This document shows, piece after piece, positions 12,730-21,081 of a stretch of 64,000 nucleotides of DNA. The DNA lies in the NCBI RefSeq assembly GCF_002214565.1, contig NZ_CP015106.1, positions 1,798,001 to 1,862,000 of the forward strand. Direction: 5' to 3'. The translations under genes were made by a program, and so were the position numbers. The stretch is from Thermococcus radiotolerans (lineage in GTDB: Archaea > Methanobacteriota_B > Thermococci > Thermococcales > Thermococcaceae). The notes beneath the pieces were generated by a model that worked only from the letters and a program-made list of their open reading frames with translations, was not told where the DNA came from and did no database searches. Within the stretch, counting starts at the first letter, position 1; each line of letters opens with the position of its first letter.

Positions 12730-14138
12730 GAGTCATCCCACACCCACAGTTTTATAACGGTCGTCCTGAAGGAGGGTTTCATAAGGAGACCTATGTTGTC
12801 AAGATCGTTTATCGTGATGTTACTTCCGAAGGAGTTCTCATACACCCAAAGTTCTACAGGTTTTTCGCTGGTTTCATCGTTGAACTCCGAAAACAGTGCC
12901 CTCCATGGAATTTTGATGGAGGTTGTGTCCCCAGCATAAAACTCGGCGTAGGTTCTTTCGTTGGTCTTCTATGCTATGGTGGCATTCAAAGCATCTCCAG
13001 GAGAGCCCCTCTGGATTAGAATCCCCCTGAGGACGGTTCCATCGATCGCAACAAGGGTCAGGTTTCCAACACTGTTTTCGGGTACTTGGACTTCGAGATA
13101 CGCATAGCCCGGGACGTCGTGGATTAAGGTCCCCACGAGAATTGGAATCGGCTGTGTTGTTCCCACTACCCATGTTTTTTCGTATATCAGGTTCGAACTG
13201 ACAACTCTTCTTGAGATGTACTCCACCCATGGAGAACGGGATTTTGAGGCATTTATGGTACTCTCATCCTCGACAACGGTTCCGTTTATCACAGCAATCC
13301 TTAGGGAGGCGGTGGTTAGGTTGGCCGCTGGTATGACCACGTGCTTTATGGCGAGATTCCCCGCACTATTTCCGTGTATCATCAGTTTCACATGTCCATG
13401 TCCACCAATGTGTAGTGTACATGCGCCATCCGAAGAACCGAAGCTGTAATGATAGTTGCTCTGTGCGTCTACCAGTTTCACTGCTACGTATGACCCTGGC
13501 GGGATTATCCCCACCTGGGTATTTCCCGAAACCAAGACCTGGGCCTCGTCAACTGTTATAAATTCCAGGACGTCCCCTTTGTCCATCGTAAGGGGGTTTC
13601 CCGTTGGGGAGGGTTCGCCGTTAAGAAGGACACTGTCGCACTTCACCCGGAACGCCTTATTTCCTGAGTTGTCCGTTGAGAGTGCTATTTTGATGTTTTG
13701 TAACTCACTCGTGAGGTTCATGAGTATCTCCTCTGGAAACTCACCGGAGACCGTTATGTTTGTCGTGGTTAGGTAGAATTCAAGCTGGAAATCCTTAGAG
13801 TCCGCTATGCTGTAGAGGTTTGTAACTACGGATGAGACGTTGATAAAGTTGCCCAGCGCCTGAATTTTCTGAGAGCTTATTGCAAAGGGGTACGAATTGT
13901 CCCTGAGACCCAAAAGTACGATATTCGTGGGATTCTCCGTCCAGTTGTCGGGGGTTCCAGGGTTCTTCACGAGTATATCCAGCATGTTGTCGCCCACGTT
14001 GGCCCTCTCATACCAGCCCAGCACTGTGGTTATCTCCCCCTTTAGGGCGTTGGACGTCGTGGTTATCGTGCCAAGCAGGAGTATGATTATCACCATGGAC
14101 AGCATCGCATCGAGTGAAAGCAGCTGACCGCGCCTCAT
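12726..14138 (-). pseudogene. Pilin-like protein gene interrupted by an in-frame TAG
   Basis: The N terminus MRRGQLLSLDAMLSMVIIIL is a class III signal. The frame runs 389 codons to TAG at 12969-12971. The same frame then stays open for 80 further codons (KTNERTYAEFYAG ... IKLWVWDDS) to a TGA whose bases overlap the next ATG by four. Every other junction in this operon is tight, so the ancestral gene was almost certainly 470 codons. Explanations are a nonsense mutation, a sequencing error, or readthrough. The shorter 12969-14138 product would still carry its signal and most of the external domain. Confidence 0.75.
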
Positions 14139-14608
14139 CTTCTCACCACATCAACGTTTATCTCAATCTCTCTTCCCCGGAGGTACAGCTTTCCGTTCTC
14201 CCTAACGACGTTGGTCTTGGAGACTAGGTCGTCCTCTATGTACTGCTTTATGTTAGCCTCAATGGTGGCCTCCGGAAGCCCGGCCCCCGCGTAGGTTATG
14301 GTGATGTTGATCTGCATCTTGCCGTTTACGTCCGCACTGCGAACGCCGGCGAGCTGGAAAGCCCTGTACGTGTAGTTGCTCGCCGTTATTATGGCGTTGA
14401 GGGGAGAATATATGCTTTCGTTGCTAACAACGCCGGTATTTAGGTATGCGCACGCGTCGGAAGCCGAAGTGCGGACGTAGGATACCGCGGACATCGCGGT
14501 GTTCTCATTCAGGTACGATGGGGTCACCACGAGGACTCCCGCTAGGATTATCGCCAGGATGAACAGAACCTCTATGGCGCTCTGGGCCCTACGGCGAGAG
14601 GACGACAT
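14135..14608 (-). CDS. Small type IV pilin-like protein
   Basis: 157 residues. The N terminus MSSSRRRAQSAIEVLFILAI has the archaeal pilin signature: basic run, then Q-S-x-x-E followed by a hydrophobic helix, with processing expected before the Gln or Ser. The rest is a small, probably beta-rich extracellular domain (MQINITITYAGAG). It overlaps the downstream gene by ATGA and the upstream pilin by 20 bases. Probably a filament or pseudopilin subunit processed by a FlaK/PibD-type peptidase, which is not encoded here. Confidence 0.8.
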   Translation of the reverse strand: MSSSRRRAQSAIEVLFILAIILAGVLVVTPSYLNENTAMSAVSYVRTSASDACAYLNTGVVSNESIYSPLNAIITASNYTYRAFQLAGVRSADVNGKMQINITITYAGAGLPEATIEANIKQYIEDDLVSKTNVVRENGKLYLRGREIEINVDVVRR

Positions 14609-15035
14609 CGAGTCTCCCCTCCGTTTCGTTGTACGTCGCCACTATGCCGAAATCCCTCTTCGTGTCGGTAAGCGTTACCGAGCTGTTCTCGTATATTGGA
14701 ACCGGGCTCCTCTGAACGACGGTGTAGCCCCTTCCTCCCAGACTCGCGTTGACAACAATGCTATCAGGAGTAATCAGGCTGACAGTAACCTTGTCTCCTG
14801 AGTCCAGCTTTATCGGCAGCTCCTTCCTTACCGCGAATCCGTCTCCCGCCGCGTAAACCTTCACCACTGAGTCCCTGACGTCCACGGAGAATGCCTTCAG
14901 CTTTGCGATCGTGTCAAAGGTCTCGGAATGGGCCCTCTCGCTGTCCGCAATGTAGACTAGGTTGAGCATCGTGATGGTTATCAGGGTCACTGCGAAGAGA
15001 AAGTCAAGGCTTATCTGTCCCCGTTTCATCTTCAT
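14589..15035 (-). CDS. Type IV pilin-like protein
   Basis: 148 residues beginning MKMKRGQISLDFLFAVTLIT, a class III signal with processing expected at the RG/Q junction. The hydrophobic helix spans about residues 10-28 and is followed by a beta-rich domain (SGDKVTVSLITPDSIVVNAS). It overlaps both neighbours, by 4 bases with the upstream pilin and 20 with the downstream one. This suggests translational coupling and fixed stoichiometry among subunits. Confidence 0.8.
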   Translation of the reverse strand: MKMKRGQISLDFLFAVTLITITMLNLVYIADSERAHSETFDTIAKLKAFSVDVRDSVVKVYAAGDGFAVRKELPIKLDSGDKVTVSLITPDSIVVNASLGGRGYTVVQRSPVPIYENSSVTLTDTKRDFGIVATYNETEGRLDVVLSP

Positions 15036-15664
15036 CCACCGGGGTTTATGTTTATGTGAAGCTCACCGGTCGTTGAGTTGAACATCCATGAGTTGGGGTT
15101 GTCGGGGTTCCACTCAACGACTATCTCCAGCGTTGCCGGGAGGGTCGCGGGGTCGAGATCCAGCCCGTAGACCGTGGATGATCCAAAGGTGACGCTTCCG
15201 GACGGCGACCATACGGATGAGTTGGTGTACAGAACCGCCTGGTACATCGCCCTGCTCCAGAAGACGTTCTTGTTCCCGCCGCTGAGAACGGCGGTAACGT
15301 TGGTTCCGGTTACGGTGACGTACGTGCCGTTGCCTTCGGCGCTGTAGTTTCCGTAGGTTATAAACACGGAAGCGTTATTGACGTTCAGCCCTTTCCGGAG
15401 CATCTCGGGGTCTCGCAGGTACGTCAGTCTCACATAGGTGGTTGACTTGGCTCCAGGGCCCTGGGCGTAAACCTGTGATATCGTGTTGGAGATAGCATTG
15501 GCGAGGTTCTTCTCCTCAAGGCTTATCTGAATTCGAAGGGTCTCGGTTGAGGTTGAGCCCTCCCTGAACGTGATGTTGTTTACGGAGTAAAGCAGGAGTA
15601 TGAGCATCATTCCAAAGATTAACATGAACTCAAGTGAAACCTGACCACGCTTTTTTATCCGCAT
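15032..15664 (-). CDS. Type IV pilin with QxSxE motif
   Basis: 210 residues beginning MRIKKRGQVSLEFMLIFGMM, the classical euryarchaeal QxSxExxxL pilin signal. The helix runs to about residue 30. The C-terminal domain is Asn/Thr-rich with several N-x-S/T sites, compatible with N-glycosylated filaments. A GAGGGGAGAGAT ribosome-binding site precedes the ATG, and a TATA-like GATTAAATAG about 35 bases upstream could give the pilins their own transcript. This is the best candidate for the major subunit of the set. Confidence 0.85.
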   Translation of the reverse strand: MRIKKRGQVSLEFMLIFGMMLILLLYSVNNITFREGSTSTETLRIQISLEEKNLANAISNTISQVYAQGPGAKSTTYVRLTYLRDPEMLRKGLNVNNASVFITYGNYSAEGNGTYVTVTGTNVTAVLSGGNKNVFWSRAMYQAVLYTNSSVWSPSGSVTFGSSTVYGLDLDPATLPATLEIVVEWNPDNPNSWMFNSTTGELHININPGG

Positions 15665-15697
15665 ATCTCTCCCCTCAGTATGGTATATCTCCGAACA

Positions 15698-15707
15698 TCT
15701 ATTTAAT
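15698..15707 (-). promoter_or_regulatory. Possible internal promoter before the pilin genes
   Basis: On the minus strand GATTAAATAG at 15707-15698 lies about 35 bases before the QxSxE pilin start. The 38-base gap here is one of the few breaks in an otherwise overlapping operon. It could allow extra expression of structural subunits over the upstream CetZ and membrane protein. Confidence 0.4.
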
Positions 15708-16332
15708 CGTTACTCTCCGATTTTCCAGCGTTTACGACGGCGAAAAGGCCGGTTCCGACCCTTTTAGTCTCAACGCCGAAGTAATCTCCGCTGAATATCT
15801 TGAACTTGTACCTCTCAGGATGAAGGGAGTGTTTCTCTATCAGCTCGGCCAGTTCGTCGATGAAGAACTGCGTCAGCTCATAGTAGATTAAATCAAGCTT
15901 CTCACGGGTGGAGTCCCTGATCAGGAGAACCGCTGGCAGTATTGCAAGCCCGATGATGAAGTACGGCTGGCCAGTGAAGAAGGACGCGAGTGCAGTTGCA
16001 CCTATCGTCGCACCTATTGCGGCGTACAGGCCCTTCTCCCGCTTCTTCGCCTCTTTAATCTCCTTGACCTTCTGCTCCCAGATGTCGAGCAGCGCAGGAT
16101 TGTAGAAATCAAAGGCTGTGTGGCGCTTTCCCTTGGCTATCCTCTCCCGGATGAGGTCGTCCCAGTCGTCCTTGTAGTAGATGACCTCCCCGTGGAGCTT
16201 CGCCCTCTCGGCATCGAGGGAGGAGATAATTCGAATGATGTCCTCGGCGCTCTCGTGGGCAATGTGGGCGTAGACCTCCTTCTCGTTGAGGTCGAGGGCC
16301 ACCTCGACGGAGTCCTTTATCGGCTCAGTCAT
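15703..16332 (-). CDS. Membrane protein encoded with CetZ
   Basis: 209 residues, no family recognised. The N-terminal half is charged and helical (LDLNEKEVYAHIAHESAEDIIRII, cut here to its key part EKEVYAHIAHE). Two membrane helices lie around residues 100-140 (GLYAAIGATIGATALASFF and YFIIGLAILPAVLLI). A second helical cytosolic part, FFIDELAELIEKHSL, follows. Its start overlaps the CetZ stop by 8 bases, so it is translated with CetZ and may anchor CetZ filaments to the membrane (inference from position and topology). Confidence 0.6.
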   Translation of the reverse strand: MTEPIKDSVEVALDLNEKEVYAHIAHESAEDIIRIISSLDAERAKLHGEVIYYKDDWDDLIRERIAKGKRHTAFDFYNPALLDIWEQKVKEIKEAKKREKGLYAAIGATIGATALASFFTGQPYFIIGLAILPAVLLIRDSTREKLDLIYYELTQFFIDELAELIEKHSLHPERYKFKIFSGDYFGVETKRVGTGLFAVVNAGKSESND

Positions 16333-17494
16333 CCCTCTCCCTCCGGAGCCTCTTGCTTATACCTTCGATGTCCGGGTACTCTCCGTCGGGGATTCCCTTC
16401 AGCTCGCTCCCGCCCTTGGCGTAGACGTCGTCGAAGTCAGGCAGGCCGCTTAGGAGCTCCTTCTTTTTGTTCTCCGCTTCCTCTTTTGCCTCCATGAAGG
16501 ACTGGGCGTACTGCTTGGCGGTGATGATTATGTCCTCGATGCTCTTGCTCTCGTAGATGCCGCTGAGGAGGGTTACAACCTCCACCTCCCTCTCGCGCGG
16601 GTCCGGATAGAAGCCGCGGAATATCTGCTTGCCCCTTATCTTGTTGGTGAGATAGTTGAGCGCCTCGAATATGTCTGCGGCCTTCAGCATCTCCGGCGGC
16701 CCGTGAATCGCAACCAGCCCGTACAGCGCCGATTCGATGTTTGCCTCGAGGTACAGGCCTTCGCTCTCGAACGACTTGATGATGAGCCTTGAGAGGCTCT
16801 TTACCTTGCCCGCGTCGGCCTTGGCGTAGCCGACCGTTGCAAAGCTTCCGAAGGCCTTGAGAACGAACTTCAGGTCGCTCGCGTCCAGCGTCTGTTCGCC
16901 GGGAACGTCAACCAGGGCTAAGAGCGACGCTATCCTCTCGACTATCGTGTAGTTAATCCTCTCGTAGGCCTTGCTTATGTCGTCGCCCCCTTCCTTGAGC
17001 TTGTTGTTGTCTATGGCTATTATCGAGTCCGCGATCTTCGAGAGCTTGTCGATGGTTATCGCCGCGTTGATGGTGGGCCTTATCCCCTCCTCCTTGAGGG
17101 GGAGTGCGCCGATGGCCACCACCAAGGAGTCTGGGTACTCCTCTTTGAGCGCCTCGGCCAGGACGGGCGTTCCTCCGGCGCCCGTTCCGCCGCCGAAGCC
17201 AAAGGTCAGGAAGAAGATGTCGATATCCTCGTAGCCGATTATTGAACCTATCTTACGCATGACGAGGGGCAAATCGCGCTTCATGGCCTCCCTGCCGAGT
17301 ATCGGGTTCGCGTTGACCCCCTTGCCGCCGGTCAGGCTCTCACCTATGAGTATCCTCCGCTCCTGGGAAACGTGCTTGAGGTACTCCAGGTCGCCCCGGG
17401 AGGTGTTTATGGCCAGAGCCTCAAAATCAACCAGAGCGAAGAGGTCGGCTATCTTCGTTCCGCACTGGCCGACCCCTATGATTAGAGCCCTCAC
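16325..17494 (-). CDS. cetZ: CetZ, tubulin/FtsZ-superfamily GTPase
   Basis: 389 residues. The N-terminal Rossmann GTPase domain has ALIIGVGQCGTKIADLF and the tubulin signature FGFGGGTGAGGTPVLAEAL (GGGTGAGG near residues 100-107). NxT/T7-type contacts lie in EEGIRPTINAAITIDKL, and ADSIIAIDNNKL follows. The Gln in GQCG and the GAGGTP form are typical of CetZ rather than bacterial-type FtsZ. CetZ proteins polymerise with GTP and control cell shape and motility in haloarchaea (established). Here the gene heads a pilin operon, which suggests a role in placing or assembling surface filaments (inference). The charged tail is rich in Lys/Arg/Asp. Confidence 0.88.
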   Translation of the reverse strand: MRALIIGVGQCGTKIADLFALVDFEALAINTSRGDLEYLKHVSQERRILIGESLTGGKGVNANPILGREAMKRDLPLVMRKIGSIIGYEDIDIFFLTFGFGGGTGAGGTPVLAEALKEEYPDSLVVAIGALPLKEEGIRPTINAAITIDKLSKIADSIIAIDNNKLKEGGDDISKAYERINYTIVERIASLLALVDVPGEQTLDASDLKFVLKAFGSFATVGYAKADAGKVKSLSRLIIKSFESEGLYLEANIESALYGLVAIHGPPEMLKAADIFEALNYLTNKIRGKQIFRGFYPDPREREVEVVTLLSGIYESKSIEDIIITAKQYAQSFMEAKEEAENKKKELLSGLPDFDDVYAKGGSELKGIPDGEYPDIEGISKRLRRERDD

Positions 17495-17501
17495 CTCTTA
17501 A

Positions 17502-19724
17502 TCACCCCACGACTATTACCCGCACCTTACCGTTTTCGTTGAGGAGAACCATCGCGTCTCCCCTGATGTACCTTATGAAGCCTGTGGTGAAGACCTCCTT
17601 GGCAATTTCGGCGTTCTCCTGCTCGTAGAATACGAACAGGACGACTCCCTTGGGGGTCTTGCCAGGAATTAGAATGACCGCCTTGTCAACGGGCACCGTG
17701 ACGTTGCCGACGGTGACGGTTTCGTTTGTAAGGTGGAACTTCAGGTATGGGTTGTACGGTCTCACGAAGTACTCGCCGTAGTGGGTCATGACTATGTAGC
17801 TGCCCTCGCCTATCGTGGTTGTGTTGAGGGCTATGAAGCCGCCGCTGAAGAGGTCGTTGAGCATGTCTATCGTCTCGTTTACCGTGGCACCGTCCATGTG
17901 GGGTGCGATTATTCCGAACACATTGCTGTCGAGGGCGCCCCTTACATCGTAGAGGCTCACCGGCGGAACGTACTGGAAGCGGGAGAGGTAGTTTACTGCG
18001 CTGGCGATTTCTATCGTTTTGTTGTCTATGGCCCCGGAGTCCCTGGCGTTCATGACGAATTCAAGCGTCTCGTTGGTGTAGTTGTACCCGTAGTTGATCA
18101 GAAGGTCCGTTGCCCTGAGGGTGAGCTCGACGGTCGGCGTTCCCGGGAACTCCCTGTTCTTCTCCCAGACGTAGTAGGTCTTCCAGTACGGCCAGCCGCC
18201 CTCGATCCTCTGGTCAATGAGCCAGTCTATGTGGGGCTGGAGCTCTTCCTGGGAGGCTATTCTCTCCAGGGCCTCCAGGACGGTTATGGTCGTCAGCACG
18301 TCCGGCTTGAGCATGTATGAGTAGTACTTCGTCGTTACGTGGGTTCCCCATCCGTCGTTGCTTATGCCCAGGAGCCATTCCTTGGCCTTCTGAATCAGGG
18401 AGTCGTTTGCTGGGACTCCGAGCTCACGGAGGGCTTTGATGGCCAGTGCGGTCTCGTAGGGCTGTGGACCGAGAACGGTGTTGCCCCAGAGGCCGTAGTC
18501 GAGCTGAACGCTGCGTATCAGCTCCTCCGCCTGAGCCTTTTCCTCGGCGGTCAGGTTGTTGTACATGAGGAGCGTCTTCAGTGCGTAGTAGTAGCCGACG
18601 GACATCCTGCGCTCCTGCCTCATCCAGGCCGCGTCCCTCTCGAAGGCCTCTCTCGTCCACGCGAGGGCCTTTTCAATGCTCTCCTTCTCGGGATAGCACG
18701 CCTGGATGCTCATAAGTGCGTAGTAAGTGGCCTTCTCGTCGGAGGGCTCGTTGGGTCCGAGACCCCATCCCCCGTCGGGGTTCTGTATGTTCTTCAGCTC
18801 CTGGCATGGCATCTCGTAGGGGTTCTTTACCTCTTTCGCAGGTGGAAGCTCGAACGGTGTTGAGAAAGCCATGAGGGCGTAGGAGGTGGTGGCTATGAGC
18901 TCCGTCGATGAGAAGAGGTCTGGAGTGTTCATCCAGTAAACGAGGTCGTTCGTGCTCTTGCTGTACGATTCCAGCTTGATGAGTATCCTCGCCGTGTCGA
19001 AGTCTATGGGTGTGTGAAGTACGAGGGCGTACGTTAGCATGGCGCGCTCCTTCATCTTGAGGTTCTCGTCGTTGAGAAGGATTTCCTTGACGCTTTCAAT
19101 GGTCTCGTTATCGACGGGATAACCTGTGCTGTGGTAGGCTATGAGCTTCAGGGCGAGGGCCTCGTACTCGGATATCTCGCAGGTTGTGGTGTTCTCCACG
19201 TATTTTATCGCGTCCCTAACGACTTTGCTGTTGTAGTTGTATCCGCTCTCTCCAAGGGCCCATATCGCCACGAGGGTTGGATAGCACGAGGTCGGGGTTC
19301 CCGGCACGTAGCCCCATCCGCCCTTGTTCTCCGCGGAGAGGAGGTATGAAACTCCCCGGTTGATGGCGTCCCTTACGCTCTCTACCTGCAGTGCCCCGAG
19401 GATTGGGTCTGCCTTCTCTAGGGCGATAACTGCGTAAGCCGTGTCGAGGACGTTGCTGGTCTCGCCGGGGTACAGGCCCCATCCCCCGTCAGGGTTCTGA
19501 TACTTGAGAAGCGTCGTCACGAGGTTGTTCAGGTCTGGAGCCATGTCCCACTCCAGATCGTTGCTGGCCTCGGAGAGCGCCATTATAGCGAGGCTTATTT
19601 CCCTCGTCTGCTGGCTTGACTTGGCCGCATCCTTGAGAAACCTTGCGGAGCCGTCTATCGTTCCGGCGCTAACGGCTGGAATCAGCATGAGAACAATCAT
19701 TACTAGAGCCAGAACCTTCTTCAT
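17502..19724 (-). CDS. Secreted alpha/alpha-toroid (prenyltransferase/terpene-cyclase repeat) protein
   Basis: 740 residues. A Sec signal peptide (MKKVLALVMIVLMLIPAVSA) is followed by many copies of the prenyltransferase/squalene-cyclase repeat, e.g. YQNPDGGWGLYPGE, NKGGWGYVPG, IQNPDGGWGLGPNE, ISNDGWGTH and RIEGGWPYW. No DxDD or other cyclase active-site motif is evident and the protein is extracellular, so it is more likely a binding or structural toroid than a terpene cyclase. The C-terminal 130 residues form a distinct domain. Start at the ATG 19724 with GGGGTG seven bases upstream; a GTG at 19727 is possible. First gene of the CetZ-pilin operon. Confidence 0.75.
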   Translation of the reverse strand: MKKVLALVMIVLMLIPAVSAGTIDGSARFLKDAAKSSQQTREISLAIMALSEASNDLEWDMAPDLNNLVTTLLKYQNPDGGWGLYPGETSNVLDTAYAVIALEKADPILGALQVESVRDAINRGVSYLLSAENKGGWGYVPGTPTSCYPTLVAIWALGESGYNYNSKVVRDAIKYVENTTTCEISEYEALALKLIAYHSTGYPVDNETIESVKEILLNDENLKMKERAMLTYALVLHTPIDFDTARILIKLESYSKSTNDLVYWMNTPDLFSSTELIATTSYALMAFSTPFELPPAKEVKNPYEMPCQELKNIQNPDGGWGLGPNEPSDEKATYYALMSIQACYPEKESIEKALAWTREAFERDAAWMRQERRMSVGYYYALKTLLMYNNLTAEEKAQAEELIRSVQLDYGLWGNTVLGPQPYETALAIKALRELGVPANDSLIQKAKEWLLGISNDGWGTHVTTKYYSYMLKPDVLTTITVLEALERIASQEELQPHIDWLIDQRIEGGWPYWKTYYVWEKNREFPGTPTVELTLRATDLLINYGYNYTNETLEFVMNARDSGAIDNKTIEIASAVNYLSRFQYVPPVSLYDVRGALDSNVFGIIAPHMDGATVNETIDMLNDLFSGGFIALNTTTIGEGSYIVMTHYGEYFVRPYNPYLKFHLTNETVTVGNVTVPVDKAVILIPGKTPKGVVLFVFYEQENAEIAKEVFTTGFIRYIRGDAMVLLNENGKVRVIVVG

Positions 19725-19763
19725 CACCTTACACCCCTAAGCTCATTCTAAGCGGCCAGAATA

Positions 19764-19775
19764 AATAAACTTTTT
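19764..19775 (-). promoter_or_regulatory. Promoter of the toroid-CetZ-pilin operon
   Basis: On the minus strand GTTTATTTATTC (19775-19764), preceded by an A-rich GGAAAAA stretch, is a plausible BRE/TATA about 40 bases before the ATG at 19724. No other promoter of comparable quality is seen until 15.7 kb, supporting one long transcript. Confidence 0.5.
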
Positions 19776-19798
19776 CCATAATAGGAAGAAGAAGGGAC

Positions 19799-20800
19799 TC
19801 AATGTTTTATAAAGCGCCCTTCCCTTCCGCTGCCCCGGGGATCAACGTCGTCGCGCATTATGAGAACGACCCTGCTCGGCTCGTACTCGTCCTCGATGTG
19901 ATATCCGGGCAGATTCTTGACGAGTTCCTCCGCGAAGGCCTTTATCTCCTCGTGGCGCGGCATGTTGTTGATGGTGAGCCTGTTGCGCGAATAGCCGACG
20001 AACATGTACGCCTTCGCCTCGACGAACATCGGGTTGGCGAGCTTTATCAGCTTCGCGTAGCCCTCGGGGTTGTGCATGTTCTCGCCCTTGACGAGGGTCA
20101 GCCTCACGACGGTCCTAGTGGGGAGACCGTTCATCATTTCAAGGAAGGTCTTTATCCTGTCCCATCCGTCGGGAATCATCGGGACGTTGACCCTGTTGTA
20201 TGTCTCGACGTCGGGAGCCGTCAGCGAGACGTAGAGCTGGCTCGGCAGCTTGTCCTCCTTTATCATCTCCTCGAGCCTCTCCGGAACGGTTCCGTTGGTG
20301 ACGATGAAGGTCGTGAAACCGCGCTTGTGGAACTCCTCCACCAGGTCGCCCATGTACGGATAGAGCATCGGCTCGCCGGATAGGCTTATCGCTGCGTGCT
20401 TTGGATTCCACGCCTCCTCGAACTTCTTCATGTTTATGCCGGGCATCCCCTTGTAGCCGACGAGGAGCTTCCTCTGGGCTTTGATGCTCTCCTCGACGAT
20501 GAACGCTGGATCGTCCCACGGCTCCGGGAGCTCCGTGCCGAGGAAGCCCTCCATCGGGCGCCAGCAGAATATGCAGTTGTGGGTGCACCACGCCGTAACA
20601 GGCGTCATCTGCAGGCAGCGGTGGGAGTGTATGTTGTAGAACTTCTGCTTGTAGCAGAAGCGGTCGTGCTTTATGCTCTCCTTTAGCCAGTGGCAGAGCT
20701 TGACCGAGCTGTGCCTGCCCACGAGCGCGTAGTGCTGCTTCCTGAAGAGACTTGCAATCTCCTCCGGCATGTTCGGGTTGGACTTGAACGTTAACGCCAT
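19799..20800 (-). CDS. taw1: tRNA 4-demethylwyosine synthase Taw1
   Basis: Radical SAM enzyme (333 residues) that condenses N1-methylguanosine-37 of tRNA-Phe with pyruvate to form the tricyclic imG-14 base in wyosine synthesis. The SAM cluster motif is CTHNCIFC (Cys72, 76, 79). Three further cysteines (36, 49, 62) are spaced like those holding the second cluster in the Pyrococcus enzyme. LSGEPMLYP is the usual GGE-like SAM-binding motif. The ATG at 20800 follows GGTGAGG; an earlier GTG at 20809 falls inside that site. Transcribed alone, back to back with the small gene at 20944. Confidence 0.94.
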   Translation of the reverse strand: MALTFKSNPNMPEEIASLFRKQHYALVGRHSSVKLCHWLKESIKHDRFCYKQKFYNIHSHRCLQMTPVTAWCTHNCIFCWRPMEGFLGTELPEPWDDPAFIVEESIKAQRKLLVGYKGMPGINMKKFEEAWNPKHAAISLSGEPMLYPYMGDLVEEFHKRGFTTFIVTNGTVPERLEEMIKEDKLPSQLYVSLTAPDVETYNRVNVPMIPDGWDRIKTFLEMMNGLPTRTVVRLTLVKGENMHNPEGYAKLIKLANPMFVEAKAYMFVGYSRNRLTINNMPRHEEIKAFAEELVKNLPGYHIEDEYEPSRVVLIMRDDVDPRGSGREGRFIKH

Positions 20801-20943
20801 TAGCCTCACCTAATTCATCTCTCTGGGTTGGCTTTGAACGAGCCTTTTAAAAAGGTGATGGGTCGGGGGTGGGAAATTTTATCGTCGAAAAATACTTCGG
20901 CAATGTGCGAAAACTTTAAAAGCTAATCGTCGCTTTTTCCTTC

Positions 20944-21081
20944 ATGTTCGAAAGAGTGAAGCCAGAACCCGCGCTGAATGCAAGGGAGATTAAAATTGAC
21001 TTCTTCGAGGACGAGGTTGAGCCAGTGGAGAGGCCCAGGGTCAAATTCCTCTTCGAGGTCAAACGCAATCACTCGGCTTAG
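20944..21081 (+). CDS. Small acidic protein (45 aa), candidate gene
   Basis: ATG at 20944, 30 bases after the TATA-like AACTTTAAAAGC (20909-20920), opens a 45-codon frame beginning MFERVKPEPALNAREIKIDF and rich in Glu/Asp/Val. No Shine-Dalgarno motif is seen, consistent with a leaderless start. The codons look like real Thermococcus coding sequence. It converges with the HemK2-like gene and overlaps it by 23 bases. Function unknown. Confidence 0.5.
   Translation: MFERVKPEPALNAREIKIDFFEDEVEPVERPRVKFLFEVKRNHSA

Noticed and set aside
12874-13230. 118-codon frame on the minus strand as a separate gene
   Set aside because: It is a shadow of the pilin frame around the TAG; its residues (Arg/Cys/Trp-rich) are not protein-like and it has no ribosome-binding site.
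17502-19724. Squalene-hopene or terpene cyclase
   Set aside because: Signal peptide indicates export and I could not find a DxDD-type motif; only the repeat fold is shared.
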